A stretch of 64,000 bases of DNA, taken from NCBI GenBank assembly GCA_963841445.1, contig CAWJCP010000001.1, forward strand, positions 124,001 through 188,000, written 5' to 3'. Both the position numbers and the translations under genes were made by a program. This document shows, one piece after another, positions 9,140-16,791 of this stretch; the first letter of the stretch is position 1, and every line of letters begins with the position of its first letter. Origin of the DNA: Mayfieldus sp963841445 (GTDB lineage: Bacteria; Actinomycetota; Thermoleophilia; Solirubrobacterales; 70-9). The notes under the pieces were generated by a model, which had not been told where the DNA came from, searched no databases, and saw only the letters and a program-made list of their open reading frames with translations.

Positions 9140-10090
9140 CTAGCGGCTCGGGTCCAAGAGCAGCTTGCCCTGGGTATTGCGGCCGACCAGGGCCTCGTGC
9201 GCGTCACGCGCCTCGGTGAGCGGATAGACGCCGCCGATCACCGCCCGCAGCTCGCCGCCGGCGGCGGCTCCGAGCAGCTCCTCGATCCCCTGGCGAAGCA
9301 GCTGCGGGCGCGTGAAGAGGTGCACGAGCCAGAAGCCGATCACGGCGCGGCTGGCGCTGAGCAGGTGCCCGGTGCGGACCTGGTTCTCCTCTCGCGAGGC
9401 GATCCCGAAGCAGACCAGGCGGCCGAACGGAGCCAGCGTGCGCAGAGTCTCCTCGAAGGCCTGGCCACCGCTCATCTCCAGCACCACGTCGACCTGCTTG
9501 CCGTCGTTGGCGGCGAGGATCTCCTCGCCGAGCCGATCGGAGCGCGAGTCGACCGCGGCGTCGGCCCCGAGCTGCCGAGCGAGCTCGCGCTTGGGCTCGC
9601 TGGAGGCGAGCGCGATCACGCGCCCGGCGCCGGCCCGCTTGGCGAGCTGCACCGCGAGGCTGCCGGTGCCGCCTGCGGCAGCCTCGACGACCACCGACTC
9701 CCCCTCCTCGAGGTGAGCGGAGTGGTTGAGGATGCTCCAGGCGGTCAGACCCTGAAGCAGCAGCGCCGCCGCCTGCTCGTCGTCGACCTCGTCCGGGATC
9801 GGGACCAGGGTCGCCTCCGGCACCGCGACCCGCTCGGCGTAGCCGCCGTTCATCAGCAGTGCCGCGACGCGCCTGCCGTCGGGGGTCGTGCCGCTGATCT
9901 CCCCGCCGGGGACCAGCGGCAGCTGCTGGTCGGCGAGGTAATCGTTGCGGGTGACATGGGTGTCGGCGAAATTGACCCCCGCCCGCGCGACGTCGACGAC
10001 GACCTCGCCCTCGCCGGCGACCGGATCGTCGACCTCGGTGTGCTCGAGCACCTCGGGACCGCCGAACTCGTTGATCTGGATAGCCTTCAC
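9140..10090 (-). CDS. Zinc-independent NADPH:quinone oxidoreductase (MDR family)
   Basis: The 316-residue protein begins KAIQINEFGGPEVLE, the typical start of quinone oxidoreductases of the medium-chain dehydrogenase family. It has RAGVNFADTHV, the Rossmann nucleotide site AAAGGTGSLAVQLAKRAGAG, and ALASSEPKRELARQLGAD for NADPH. No structural or catalytic zinc cysteines are present. It would reduce quinones or enones with NADPH in the cytoplasm. GTG 10090 is the chosen start because homology-like sequence begins there; the frame stays open further to 10162. It is divergent from the PfkB gene at 10138 and is followed 10 bp later by the helicase. Confidence 0.9.
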   Translation of the reverse strand: MKAIQINEFGGPEVLEHTEVDDPVAGEGEVVVDVARAGVNFADTHVTRNDYLADQQLPLVPGGEISGTTPDGRRVAALLMNGGYAERVAVPEATLVPIPDEVDDEQAAALLLQGLTAWSILNHSAHLEEGESVVVEAAAGGTGSLAVQLAKRAGAGRVIALASSEPKRELARQLGADAAVDSRSDRLGEEILAANDGKQVDVVLEMSGGQAFEETLRTLAPFGRLVCFGIASREENQVRTGHLLSASRAVIGFWLVHLFTRPQLLRQGIEELLGAAAGGELRAVIGGVYPLTEARDAHEALVGRNTQGKLLLDPSR

Positions 10091-10137
10091 GCGCTCTAGT
10101 CTCCCGCATCGCCGCCGCACGCGGCCTCGCCCTACAC

Positions 10138-11058
10138 ATGTCGCTGACAGTCGTCGGATCAATCGCGTTCGATTCCGTGCGCACCCCGTTCGGGGAGCGC
10201 GAGCGGATGCTGGGCGGCTCGGCGGTGCACTTCTCGCTCGCCGCCAGCTTCTTCAGCGAGGTCCACGTCGTCGGCCCGGTCGGCGCCGACTTCGGAGACG
10301 AGGAGCTGGCTGTGCTGAGCGAGCGCGGCGTCGACACCAGCGACATCGAGCGGGTCGAGGGTGGCGAGACCTTCTTCTGGCGCGGTCACTACGACTACGA
10401 CCTCAACACCGCCCACACCGACGACACGCAGCTGAACGTGTTCGGGGACTTCGAGCCGAAGCTCTCCGACGCCTCGCGAGGCGCCGACCTGCTCTTCCTC
10501 GCCAACATCCAGCCCGAGCTGCAGCGCCAGGTGCGCGCCCAGTGCGAAGCCGCCCGCTTCGCAGCGCTTGATTCGATGAACATGTGGATCGAGACCGCCC
10601 GCGACTCGCTGCTGGCGGCGATCGGCGAGGTCGACTGCACGATCATCAACGACGCCGAGATTCGCGAGCTGACCGCAGAGCCCAACCTCGCCCGGGCCGC
10701 CCGCGCGGTCATGGAGCAGGGGCCGAAGGCCGTGGTCGCCAAGCAGGGCGAGTACGGAGCGGCGCTGTTCACCGAGTCGGGCTTCTTCGCGCTTCCGGGC
10801 TATCCACTCGAGGACGTCCGCGACCCGACCGGGGCCGGCGACAGCTTCGCGGGCGGCTTTCTCGGCTATCTCGACAGCGAGGGCGGGAAGATCGACGATG
10901 CGGTGCTGCGGCGGGCGATGGGTTACGGCACCGTGCTCGCTTCCTTCAACGTGGAGGAGTTCGGCACCGAGCGTGTCGCACGGCTGAACCGCGGCGAGAT
11001 CGACGAGCGATTTGAGGCGCTGCGCGCGATGACCCGGTTCGAGGGCCTACCCGACTAG
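10138..11058 (+). CDS. PfkB-family carbohydrate kinase
   Basis: The 306-residue kinase of the ribokinase/PfkB fold starts MSLTVVGSIAFDSVRTP. It has the N-terminal GG motif MLGGSAVHFSLAASFF and the C-terminal anion-hole and catalytic signature DPTGAGDSFAGGFLGYL, where Asp is the base. The central FWRGHYDYDLN segment may shape the sugar or nucleoside site. The exact substrate is not clear; adenosine, fructose and nucleoside kinases share these motifs. A divergent gap of 47 bp separates it from the quinone reductase. It is followed by a 159-bp gap before citrate synthase. Confidence 0.9.
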   Translation: MSLTVVGSIAFDSVRTPFGERERMLGGSAVHFSLAASFFSEVHVVGPVGADFGDEELAVLSERGVDTSDIERVEGGETFFWRGHYDYDLNTAHTDDTQLNVFGDFEPKLSDASRGADLLFLANIQPELQRQVRAQCEAARFAALDSMNMWIETARDSLLAAIGEVDCTIINDAEIRELTAEPNLARAARAVMEQGPKAVVAKQGEYGAALFTESGFFALPGYPLEDVRDPTGAGDSFAGGFLGYLDSEGGKIDDAVLRRAMGYGTVLASFNVEEFGTERVARLNRGEIDERFEALRAMTRFEGLPD

Positions 11059-11160
11059 TCCCGGTCACCACCCCGAGTCCCCGGTAGGTCGGGCGCCACC
11101 TTCGCCAGTCCGGCAACGGATCGCGCAACGGATCCATCCGGCTCGCGGCCGCGTCAACGG

Positions 11161-11217
11161 TTGAAAGCCGGAAGCTGCGAGAATTTGTAGACCCGCAACC
11201 GAGGTGCAGGAGAGACG
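11161..11217 (+). promoter_or_regulatory. Possible promoter and ribosome site of citrate synthase
   Basis: TTGAAA at 11161-11166 is followed after 17 bp by TTTGTA at 11184-11189, a passable -35/-10 pair in an unusually AT-rich patch. AGGAGAG lies about 6 nt before ATG 11218. The rest of the 11059-11217 gap shows only GC-rich short inverted repeats. Confidence 0.35.
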
Positions 11218-12624
11218 ATGGCAACCGAGCAGCAGACCGAGGAGAAGACCGAGCAGGCGTCTGCCGACGGGTCGAGCGGCGGCGACTCATTGAGCGTCAC
11301 CGACAACCGCACCGGCGAGACCTACGAGCTGGAGATCAGCGACGGCACCGTGCGGGCGATGGACCTGCGCGGAATCAAGGTCTCCGAGGACGACTTCGGG
11401 CTGATGTCCTACGACCCGGCGTTCACCAACACCGCCTCCTGTCGTTCCGCGATCACCTTCATCGACGGCGAAGCGGGGATCCTGCAGCACCGCGGAATCC
11501 CGATCGAACAGCTCTGCGAGCGCTCCAGCTACCTCGAGGTCGCCTACCTGCTCGTCTTCGGCGAGCTGCCCACACAGGCCCAGCTCGAGCGCTGGATCTT
11601 CGACGTAACCCACCACACCTTCGTCCACGAGGACATCAAGAACCTCTTCGAGACCTTCCGCTACGACGCCCACCCGATGGGGATGCTCCTCTCCGGGGTC
11701 GGGGCGCTTTCGACCTTCTATCCCGACGCGAAGCAGATCGACGATCCCGAGGAGCGCTACATGGCGGCGATCCGCCTGATCGCCAAGATGCCGACGCTCG
11801 CCGCCTTCGCCTACCGGCACAACATGGGCCTTCCCTACGTCTATCCGGACAACGACCTCGACTACGCCGGCAACTTCCTCTCGATGCTGTTCAAGAAGAC
11901 CGAGGTAAAGTACGAGCCCGACGAGCGGCTCGCGAAGGCGCTCGACGTGCTGTTCATCCTGCATGCCGATCACGAGCAGAACTGCTCGACCAGCGCGGTG
12001 CGGGGGGTCGGCTCCTCCGACGTCGACCCCTACTCGGCGGTCGCGGCCGGCGTCGCGGCGCTCTACGGCCCTCTGCACGGCGGCGCCAACGAGGCGGTGC
12101 TGAGGATGCTGCGCCGGATCGAGACGGTCGAGAACATCCCCGACTTCCTCGAGCGGGTCAAGGACCGCGACGAGAAGCTGATGGGCTTCGGCCACCGGGT
12201 CTACAAGAACTACGACCCGCGGGCGCGGATCATCCAGCAGCACATGGAGAACGTCTTCGCGGCGACTGAGTACAACCCGCTGATCGAGATCGCGCAGGAG
12301 CTCGAGAAGCACGCGCTCGACGACGACTACTTCACCGAGCGCAAGCTCTATCCGAACGTCGACTACTACTCGGGAATCATCTACGAGGCCCTGCAGATCC
12401 CGACCGACATGTTCACGGTGATCTTCGCTATTCCCCGCACCTCGGGCTGGGTCTCGCAGTGGATGGAGATGAATGACGATCCCGAGAAGAAGATCGCGCG
12501 GCCGCGGCAGATCTACACCGGCGAGCGCGATCGCGACTACGTCGAGATCGACGACCGCGAGGGGGCCGAAAAGATCACCGGCCCGCCGGCGCGGCGCCCG
12601 AAGCGCCCGCGGCGCGGCGCCTGA
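11218..12624 (+). CDS. gltA: Citrate synthase, type II
   Basis: The 468-residue enzyme condenses acetyl-CoA with oxaloacetate. It has the N-terminal beta-domain of the hexameric type II enzyme (TVRAMDLRGIKV). Active-site His residues lie in the LHADHEQNCSTSAVR and GPLHGGANEAVLRML motifs, and the catalytic Asp region is DFYSG-like DYYSGIIYEALQIP; FGHRVYKNYDPRA holds another conserved His and Arg. A 25-residue acidic/Ser-rich leader precedes the domain, and a basic tail (PPARRPKRPRRGA) ends it. Good ribosome site AGGAGAG. Other TCA-cycle genes in the window are the fused 2-oxoglutarate dehydrogenase and aconitase. Confidence 0.96.
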   Translation: MATEQQTEEKTEQASADGSSGGDSLSVTDNRTGETYELEISDGTVRAMDLRGIKVSEDDFGLMSYDPAFTNTASCRSAITFIDGEAGILQHRGIPIEQLCERSSYLEVAYLLVFGELPTQAQLERWIFDVTHHTFVHEDIKNLFETFRYDAHPMGMLLSGVGALSTFYPDAKQIDDPEERYMAAIRLIAKMPTLAAFAYRHNMGLPYVYPDNDLDYAGNFLSMLFKKTEVKYEPDERLAKALDVLFILHADHEQNCSTSAVRGVGSSDVDPYSAVAAGVAALYGPLHGGANEAVLRMLRRIETVENIPDFLERVKDRDEKLMGFGHRVYKNYDPRARIIQQHMENVFAATEYNPLIEIAQELEKHALDDDYFTERKLYPNVDYYSGIIYEALQIPTDMFTVIFAIPRTSGWVSQWMEMNDDPEKKIARPRQIYTGERDRDYVEIDDREGAEKITGPPARRPKRPRRGA

Positions 12625-12665
12625 GAGCCTCGATCGGAGCCAGGTCCGCGGTTAGTCTGCGGGCC

Positions 12666-13016
12666 GTGAAGGGTTGGACCTTGACCGTGCGACACGGCCC
12701 GGAGGTCACCAGGGAGCAATTCGACACCCTCGAGGGAGCGGTGGACGCCCTGCGCGAGCGCGCCGAGGCAATTCGAGCCGAGGGGCCCCTGGAGGGGGTC
12801 GTGTCGCTGCGCGACTTCGAGCCCGCAGAGCAGGTGCACGCACGCCTCGAGATCTCCAGCGGCGGCCTGCTGCGCGGGCGCGACGCCGGGGTCGACGTGA
12901 TGGGCGACGGATCGCTGGTCCCCTACCGTGGCGGGATGCGGCGTAGCCACCTCGACCCGGGTGACGGCCAGACGGCCTTCGACGCGGTCGGCGAGGCGCT
13001 GGCGGAGCCGAGATGA
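12666..13016 (+). CDS. Small conserved-looking protein of unknown function
   Basis: The 116-residue protein begins VKGWTLTVRHGPEVTREQFDTLEGAVDAL and ends ALAEPR. It starts at GTG 12666, 7 nt after TAGTCT (12653-12658), a leaderless arrangement. It is soluble, mixed alpha/beta, and contains no cysteine or known motif. Its last codons overlap the next gene by ATGA at 13013-13016, which argues that both are real and coupled. I do not recognise the family. Confidence 0.65.
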   Translation: MKGWTLTVRHGPEVTREQFDTLEGAVDALRERAEAIRAEGPLEGVVSLRDFEPAEQVHARLEISSGGLLRGRDAGVDVMGDGSLVPYRGGMRRSHLDPGDGQTAFDAVGEALAEPR

Positions 13017-13375
13017 GCGGCGAGCCCGACGCAGCGGGGGTGCCGGAGGGCAGCATCGCGGTCGGCAACCGGATCCGCCTGCCGCACGGCGCCGAGCCTC
13101 CGTTCACCGTCTACATCAACGGCGTCGAGCAGAGCGAGGGCCGTGACTACAAGGTGAGCGACGGGGAAATCGTCTTCGCCCGGCCGATCATCAAGGAGGA
13201 CAAGGTCGGCATCGGGCGCTGGCTGGCGATGCTCGTCGGCCTCTTCGGGACCTACCGCCGCAACGAGACGGTCGACGTCGAGTTCCGCCGCAGCGGCAGG
13301 GTCCAGCTCGCTTCCGACCTGCCGGTGCGCGCGCGGCAGGGCGCAACCGACACGCACGGGGGCCGCTCCCACTGA
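13013..13375 (+). CDS. Small protein of unknown function with a possible re-entrant helix
   Basis: The 120-residue protein has a beta-rich N-terminal part (EPPFTVYINGVEQSEGRDYKVSDGEIVFARPI) followed by a moderately hydrophobic segment RWLAMLVGLFGTYR and a beta strand NETVDVEFRRSG. It begins with an ATGA overlap with the gene before it, and its TGA (13373-13375) overlaps the start region of the VTT membrane protein. The three genes appear to be one transcript. Function unknown. Confidence 0.65.
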   Translation: MSGEPDAAGVPEGSIAVGNRIRLPHGAEPPFTVYINGVEQSEGRDYKVSDGEIVFARPIIKEDKVGIGRWLAMLVGLFGTYRRNETVDVEFRRSGRVQLASDLPVRARQGATDTHGGRSH

Positions 13376-14112
13376 CGAAACGCCAACGCCCGCTGAGCGA
13401 TCTGCTCGTTGCGCCCGCGTCCGTCTTCGCGGTCACGCTGGCCGGAATCGCGCTGCTCGGCCTCGCCGTCGTTTTCGTCGACCCGCTGCGCGAAGCGGTC
13501 GACGCGGCGCTGCATGGCGACTCCTCGGGCGTGCGCGATGCGATCCGCGGCCTCGGCGTCGGGGGGCCCTTGATCGTCCTCGGCCTCTGCATGGCCCATG
13601 CAGTGCTCTTCTATCCCGCCGAGATCGTCGATGCGGCCGCCGGCCTCGTATACGGCTTCTGGCCGGGTCTGGCACTCGTCGCCAGCGGCTGGATGCTGAA
13701 CGCCTGGCTCGCCTACGCGGTCGGGCGCTCGCTCGCACATCCGCTGCTGCTGCGCCTGCTGGGGGAAAGGCGATTCGAGCGCACTGAGGAGATCGTCTCC
13801 GGGGGAGGCGCGGCCCTGCTGATCACTCTGCGGCTGATCCCGATCCTGCCCTTCAGCTTGATCTCCTACGCGGCTGGCGCTACCCGCGTGCCTGCCTGGC
13901 GCTACACCTGGACCACCTTCGTCGGCTATCTGCCGATCACCGTGCTCGCCACCCTGCTCGGCAGCCGCCTCGAGGAGCTCCACCCCACCGATCCGCTGGT
14001 GCTTGGCTCGATCGCGGTCCTGATCGTCCTGATGCTCGGAGTCCGCCACCTCTCGAAGGCGGTGCGAGCCGAGGCGACCCGCCCCGAGGCGCCGCCGGGC
14101 TCCGGTCCTTAG
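13372..14112 (+). CDS. VTT/TMEM64-family (DedA-like) membrane protein
   Basis: The integral membrane protein has about 246 residues. Its N-terminal membrane segment (SVFAVTLAGIALLGLAVVFV) is encoded from about 13425, so the GTG at 13531 is too late. The only start near the frame opening is CTG 13372, which overlaps the preceding TGA as CTGA. The core VTT region has YPAEIVDAAAGLVYGFWPG, NAWLAYAVGRSLA, LRLIPILPFSLISYAAGATRV and YTWTTFVGYLPIT. The conserved Arg and Pro residues of R-x-x-P-x-x-P and the F/Y-G-F loop are present. Relatives act in phospholipid or undecaprenyl-phosphate scrambling. It is convergent with the UbiA gene, with stop codons overlapping at 14109-14112. Confidence 0.85.
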   Translation: MTKRQRPLSDLLVAPASVFAVTLAGIALLGLAVVFVDPLREAVDAALHGDSSGVRDAIRGLGVGGPLIVLGLCMAHAVLFYPAEIVDAAAGLVYGFWPGLALVASGWMLNAWLAYAVGRSLAHPLLLRLLGERRFERTEEIVSGGGAALLITLRLIPILPFSLISYAAGATRVPAWRYTWTTFVGYLPITVLATLLGSRLEELHPTDPLVLGSIAVLIVLMLGVRHLSKAVRAEATRPEAPPGSGP

Positions 14113-15071
14113 TTGAACACGTAGAGCAGCAGGAAGGCGATCAGAGCGAAGCTGCCGCCGGCCGCGATCATGCCCTTGTCCTTGCTGACGATCGCCGCGG
14201 TCGAGCGGTCGTCGGCGCGATCGTAGATCAGATAGAGATAGCGGAAGAGCCCGTAGACGACGGGCGGGATCGTGTACATCATCTCGTTGCCGATCAGCGG
14301 CGAGTTGACCGTGTAGATCGAGTAGGTGAGCACGGTCCCCGCGGTGACCATCGCGACCATCTGATCGAGGAACGGCAGCGAGTAGTGCTCGAGCACCGGG
14401 CGGCTCTCGGTCCCCTGGTGAAGCTCGGAGACCGCCTCCTGGCGGCGCTTGGTGAAGCCGAGAAAGCACGCCAGCATGCCCGTGCAAAGAATCAGCCATT
14501 CCGAAGCGTGGGCGTCGACCGCCTCGGCGCCGGCGACGACACGGAGGATGAACAGTCCGGCGATCGTCATCACGTCGACGATCACGACCTGCTTGAGCCC
14601 GAAGCTGTAGGCGAGCTGGGCGGCGCCGTATCCGGCCACCATCAGGCCGACCTTCCAGTTCACTGTCGCGAAGGCGAGCGCCAGCGCGAGGGCCGTGAGC
14701 ACGATCGCGAGCACGATCGCGTTGCGCTCCGCGAGCTCCCCGGCGGCGATCGGCCGGTTGCGCTTGCTCGGGTGGGCGCGATCGAACTCGACGTCGTTCA
14801 AGTCGTTGATCAGATAGCCGGCGCTGGAGATCGCGCAGAAGGCGGCGAACGCCAACGAGGCGGTGCCGACCGCCCCGATGTCGTCGATCTTGCCCGAGAA
14901 CAGCAGCCCCGCGAAGACGAGGACGTTCTTGATCCACTCCTGGGGGCGCATCGCGACGATCGCCGCGCGCAGCGGCGAGCGCGGCGCCCGGACCGCCGCG
15001 GTGCGCGCCTCCGGCTGGTCGGCCGGCTGCGCCTCGCCGACGCTGGGATGTTCCTCTGTGATCGTCTCCAT
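14109..15071 (-). CDS. UbiA-family prenyltransferase, decaprenyl-phosphate phosphoribosyltransferase type
   Basis: The 320-residue polytopic membrane protein has about nine hydrophobic helices. The first Asp-rich motif is NDLNDVEFDRAHPSKRNRPIA, matching the NDxxDxxxD and HPxKRxRPIA pattern of DPPR synthases such as mycobacterial Rv3806c. The second acidic motif region is YDRADDRS, and the PQEWIKN entry motif near residue 43 is also typical. Such enzymes transfer phosphoribose to decaprenyl phosphate, the first step to decaprenyl-phospho-arabinose. It is the last gene of a minus-strand run with the acyl-CoA reductase and the flavoprotein. A role in making prenylated ether lipids is a less likely alternative. 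Confidence 0.85.
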   Translation of the reverse strand: METITEEHPSVGEAQPADQPEARTAAVRAPRSPLRAAIVAMRPQEWIKNVLVFAGLLFSGKIDDIGAVGTASLAFAAFCAISSAGYLINDLNDVEFDRAHPSKRNRPIAAGELAERNAIVLAIVLTALALALAFATVNWKVGLMVAGYGAAQLAYSFGLKQVVIVDVMTIAGLFILRVVAGAEAVDAHASEWLILCTGMLACFLGFTKRRQEAVSELHQGTESRPVLEHYSLPFLDQMVAMVTAGTVLTYSIYTVNSPLIGNEMMYTIPPVVYGLFRYLYLIYDRADDRSTAAIVSKDKGMIAAGGSFALIAFLLLYVFN

Positions 15072-15102
15072 CAGCAGATGAGGGTAGCGGCGACAGCGCG
15101 GC

Positions 15103-16791
15103 TTATCGCGAGGGGTCGACCAGAACGCCCGGGTTGAGGATCCCGTTCGGGTCGACGGCGCGCTTGGCGGCGCGCAGCGCCTCCGCGAACGGCTGCGGGC
15201 GCTGGCGGTCGTACCAGGGTCGATGGTCGCGCCCGACCGAGTGGTGGTGCGTGATCGTGCCGCCGGCGTCGAGCACCGCCTCCGAGGCGGCCGCCTTGAT
15301 CTCGTCCCACTGCTCGACCTCGCCGCCGCGCACCGCCGGTGCCAGGATCGTGAAGTAAGGCGCCGGGCCGTCCGGATATACGTGGGTGAAGCGACAGCTG
15401 ACCCGCGGCGACCCGGCGCCGTCGGCGGGCGCCCCGCAGACCTCGGCGACCTTGCTGCGGGCGACTTCCATCACCCGGGAGTGAAAATCGCCGAAGCGGT
15501 CCCAGGTGATCGCGGTCTCGAAGGTGTCACTGAGCACGCCGCAGGCGACGAAGGTGTCGCGCAGGTAGGGGGCGGCGAGGAAGGCGGAGCGCCAGGAATC
15601 AACAGAATCCGCCCGCGTGCTCGCTGCGCTCGAATCACCGCGCGACACTTCCTCAGCTCCGCTTCCGGGCGCGTCGCGGTTCGAGGCGGCACGGACGCTG
15701 CGCACCTCGCCTGGCTGGCCGCCATGATCCCGAGCGCACTCCAGCGCCAGGTCTATCCAGTGCTCGACCGGGTGATGGGCGGACTCGAAGCCGAGCACCA
15801 GCAGCGCCTGACCCGGCCCCGGAGAGGCGCCGGTCGTCTCCGCCTCCAGCGCGTCGAGCAGACGGCAGTTGGCGGGGTGAAGTCCGGACTGGGAGATCTC
15901 GCGCACCGCCCCCGCGGCGGCGCCGAAGTCGTCGAAGCCGACCCCACAGGAGGCCTTGAAGGTGGGGCGGTCCTGGAGCCGGACCCAGGCCTCGGTGATC
16001 GCCCCGAGGATCCCCTCGGAGCCGATCAGCATCCGGTCCGGGGACGGGCCGGCGCCGGAGCCCGGCAGGCGGCGGCTCTCCCAGGCCCCCTGCGGAGTGA
16101 TCGCCCGCACCGACTCGACCAGGTCGTCGATGTGCGTATAGAGGGTCGCGAAGTGCCCCCCGGCGCGGGTCGCGATCCAGCCGCCGAGGGTCGAGAACTC
16201 GAACGACTGCGGGAAGTGGCGCAGGGTGAGGCCGTGCTCGCGGAGCTGGTCCTCCAGCCGCGGCCCTGCCGCACCCGCCTGGATCCTCGCCGCCCGCGAG
16301 GCGCGGTCGATCTCCAGCACCCGGTCAAGGCGCGCGAGGTCGATCGAGACCGCGGGGCCGTCGAAGCGCGGTTCGACGCCGCCGGTGACGCTGGTTCCGC
16401 CCCCGTACGGGATCGCCGCGGCACCCGTCTCCTCGCAAAACGAGAGGACGGCCTCAAGCTCCGACTCGTCGCCGGGGTGGGCGACCAGGTCGGGAGGATT
16501 CGGGAACTCGCCGTGGAAGCCGCGCACGACGTCGCGGTAGGCCTTGCCAAGGCCGTGCGAGAGGCGGTCGTGGGCATCGTCGCTGAAGATCTCCGCGAGC
16601 GAATCGGGGGCGTGGAGCCGCGACGGTCGCAACTCGACCTCCTCGACCGGGACCGGATCGGCGACCTCGCCGCCGAAGCCGAGGCTCTCGCGAATCCCCT
16701 TCGCCGCCTCCTCGAGCTCGACCCGCGCCGGCTGCTGGTCCTCGAAGCCCCACCCCCAGTGCTTACGGCGGCGGGTGGTCTTGCTTACCAG
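15103..16791 (-). CDS. FAD-binding oxidoreductase, alkyl-DHAP synthase (AGPS)-like
   Basis: The protein of about 562 residues is a PCMH-type flavoprotein. It has the FAD motifs PYGGGTSVTGGVEP and FSTLGGWIATRAGGH, GSEGILGAITEAW, CRFTHVYPDGPAPYFT and the AGPS-type histidine loop THHHSVGRDHRPWY. The C-terminus KRAVDPNGILNPG is standard for the family. The start is unusual. KHWGWGFEDQ, matching the AGPS N-terminus, lies upstream of any ATG/GTG/TTG, leaving CTG 16791, which overlaps the last codons of the preceding gene. Known AGPS enzymes exchange an acyl for an alkyl group using a fatty alcohol. The upstream fatty acyl-CoA reductase would supply that alcohol. A Ser/Ala/Asp-rich insert with a GAGCGCAGCGAGC repeat sits at about 15600-15680. 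Confidence 0.8.
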   Translation of the reverse strand: MVSKTTRRRKHWGWGFEDQQPARVELEEAAKGIRESLGFGGEVADPVPVEEVELRPSRLHAPDSLAEIFSDDAHDRLSHGLGKAYRDVVRGFHGEFPNPPDLVAHPGDESELEAVLSFCEETGAAAIPYGGGTSVTGGVEPRFDGPAVSIDLARLDRVLEIDRASRAARIQAGAAGPRLEDQLREHGLTLRHFPQSFEFSTLGGWIATRAGGHFATLYTHIDDLVESVRAITPQGAWESRRLPGSGAGPSPDRMLIGSEGILGAITEAWVRLQDRPTFKASCGVGFDDFGAAAGAVREISQSGLHPANCRLLDALEAETTGASPGPGQALLVLGFESAHHPVEHWIDLALECARDHGGQPGEVRSVRAASNRDAPGSGAEEVSRGDSSAASTRADSVDSWRSAFLAAPYLRDTFVACGVLSDTFETAITWDRFGDFHSRVMEVARSKVAEVCGAPADGAGSPRVSCRFTHVYPDGPAPYFTILAPAVRGGEVEQWDEIKAAASEAVLDAGGTITHHHSVGRDHRPWYDRQRPQPFAEALRAAKRAVDPNGILNPGVLVDPSR

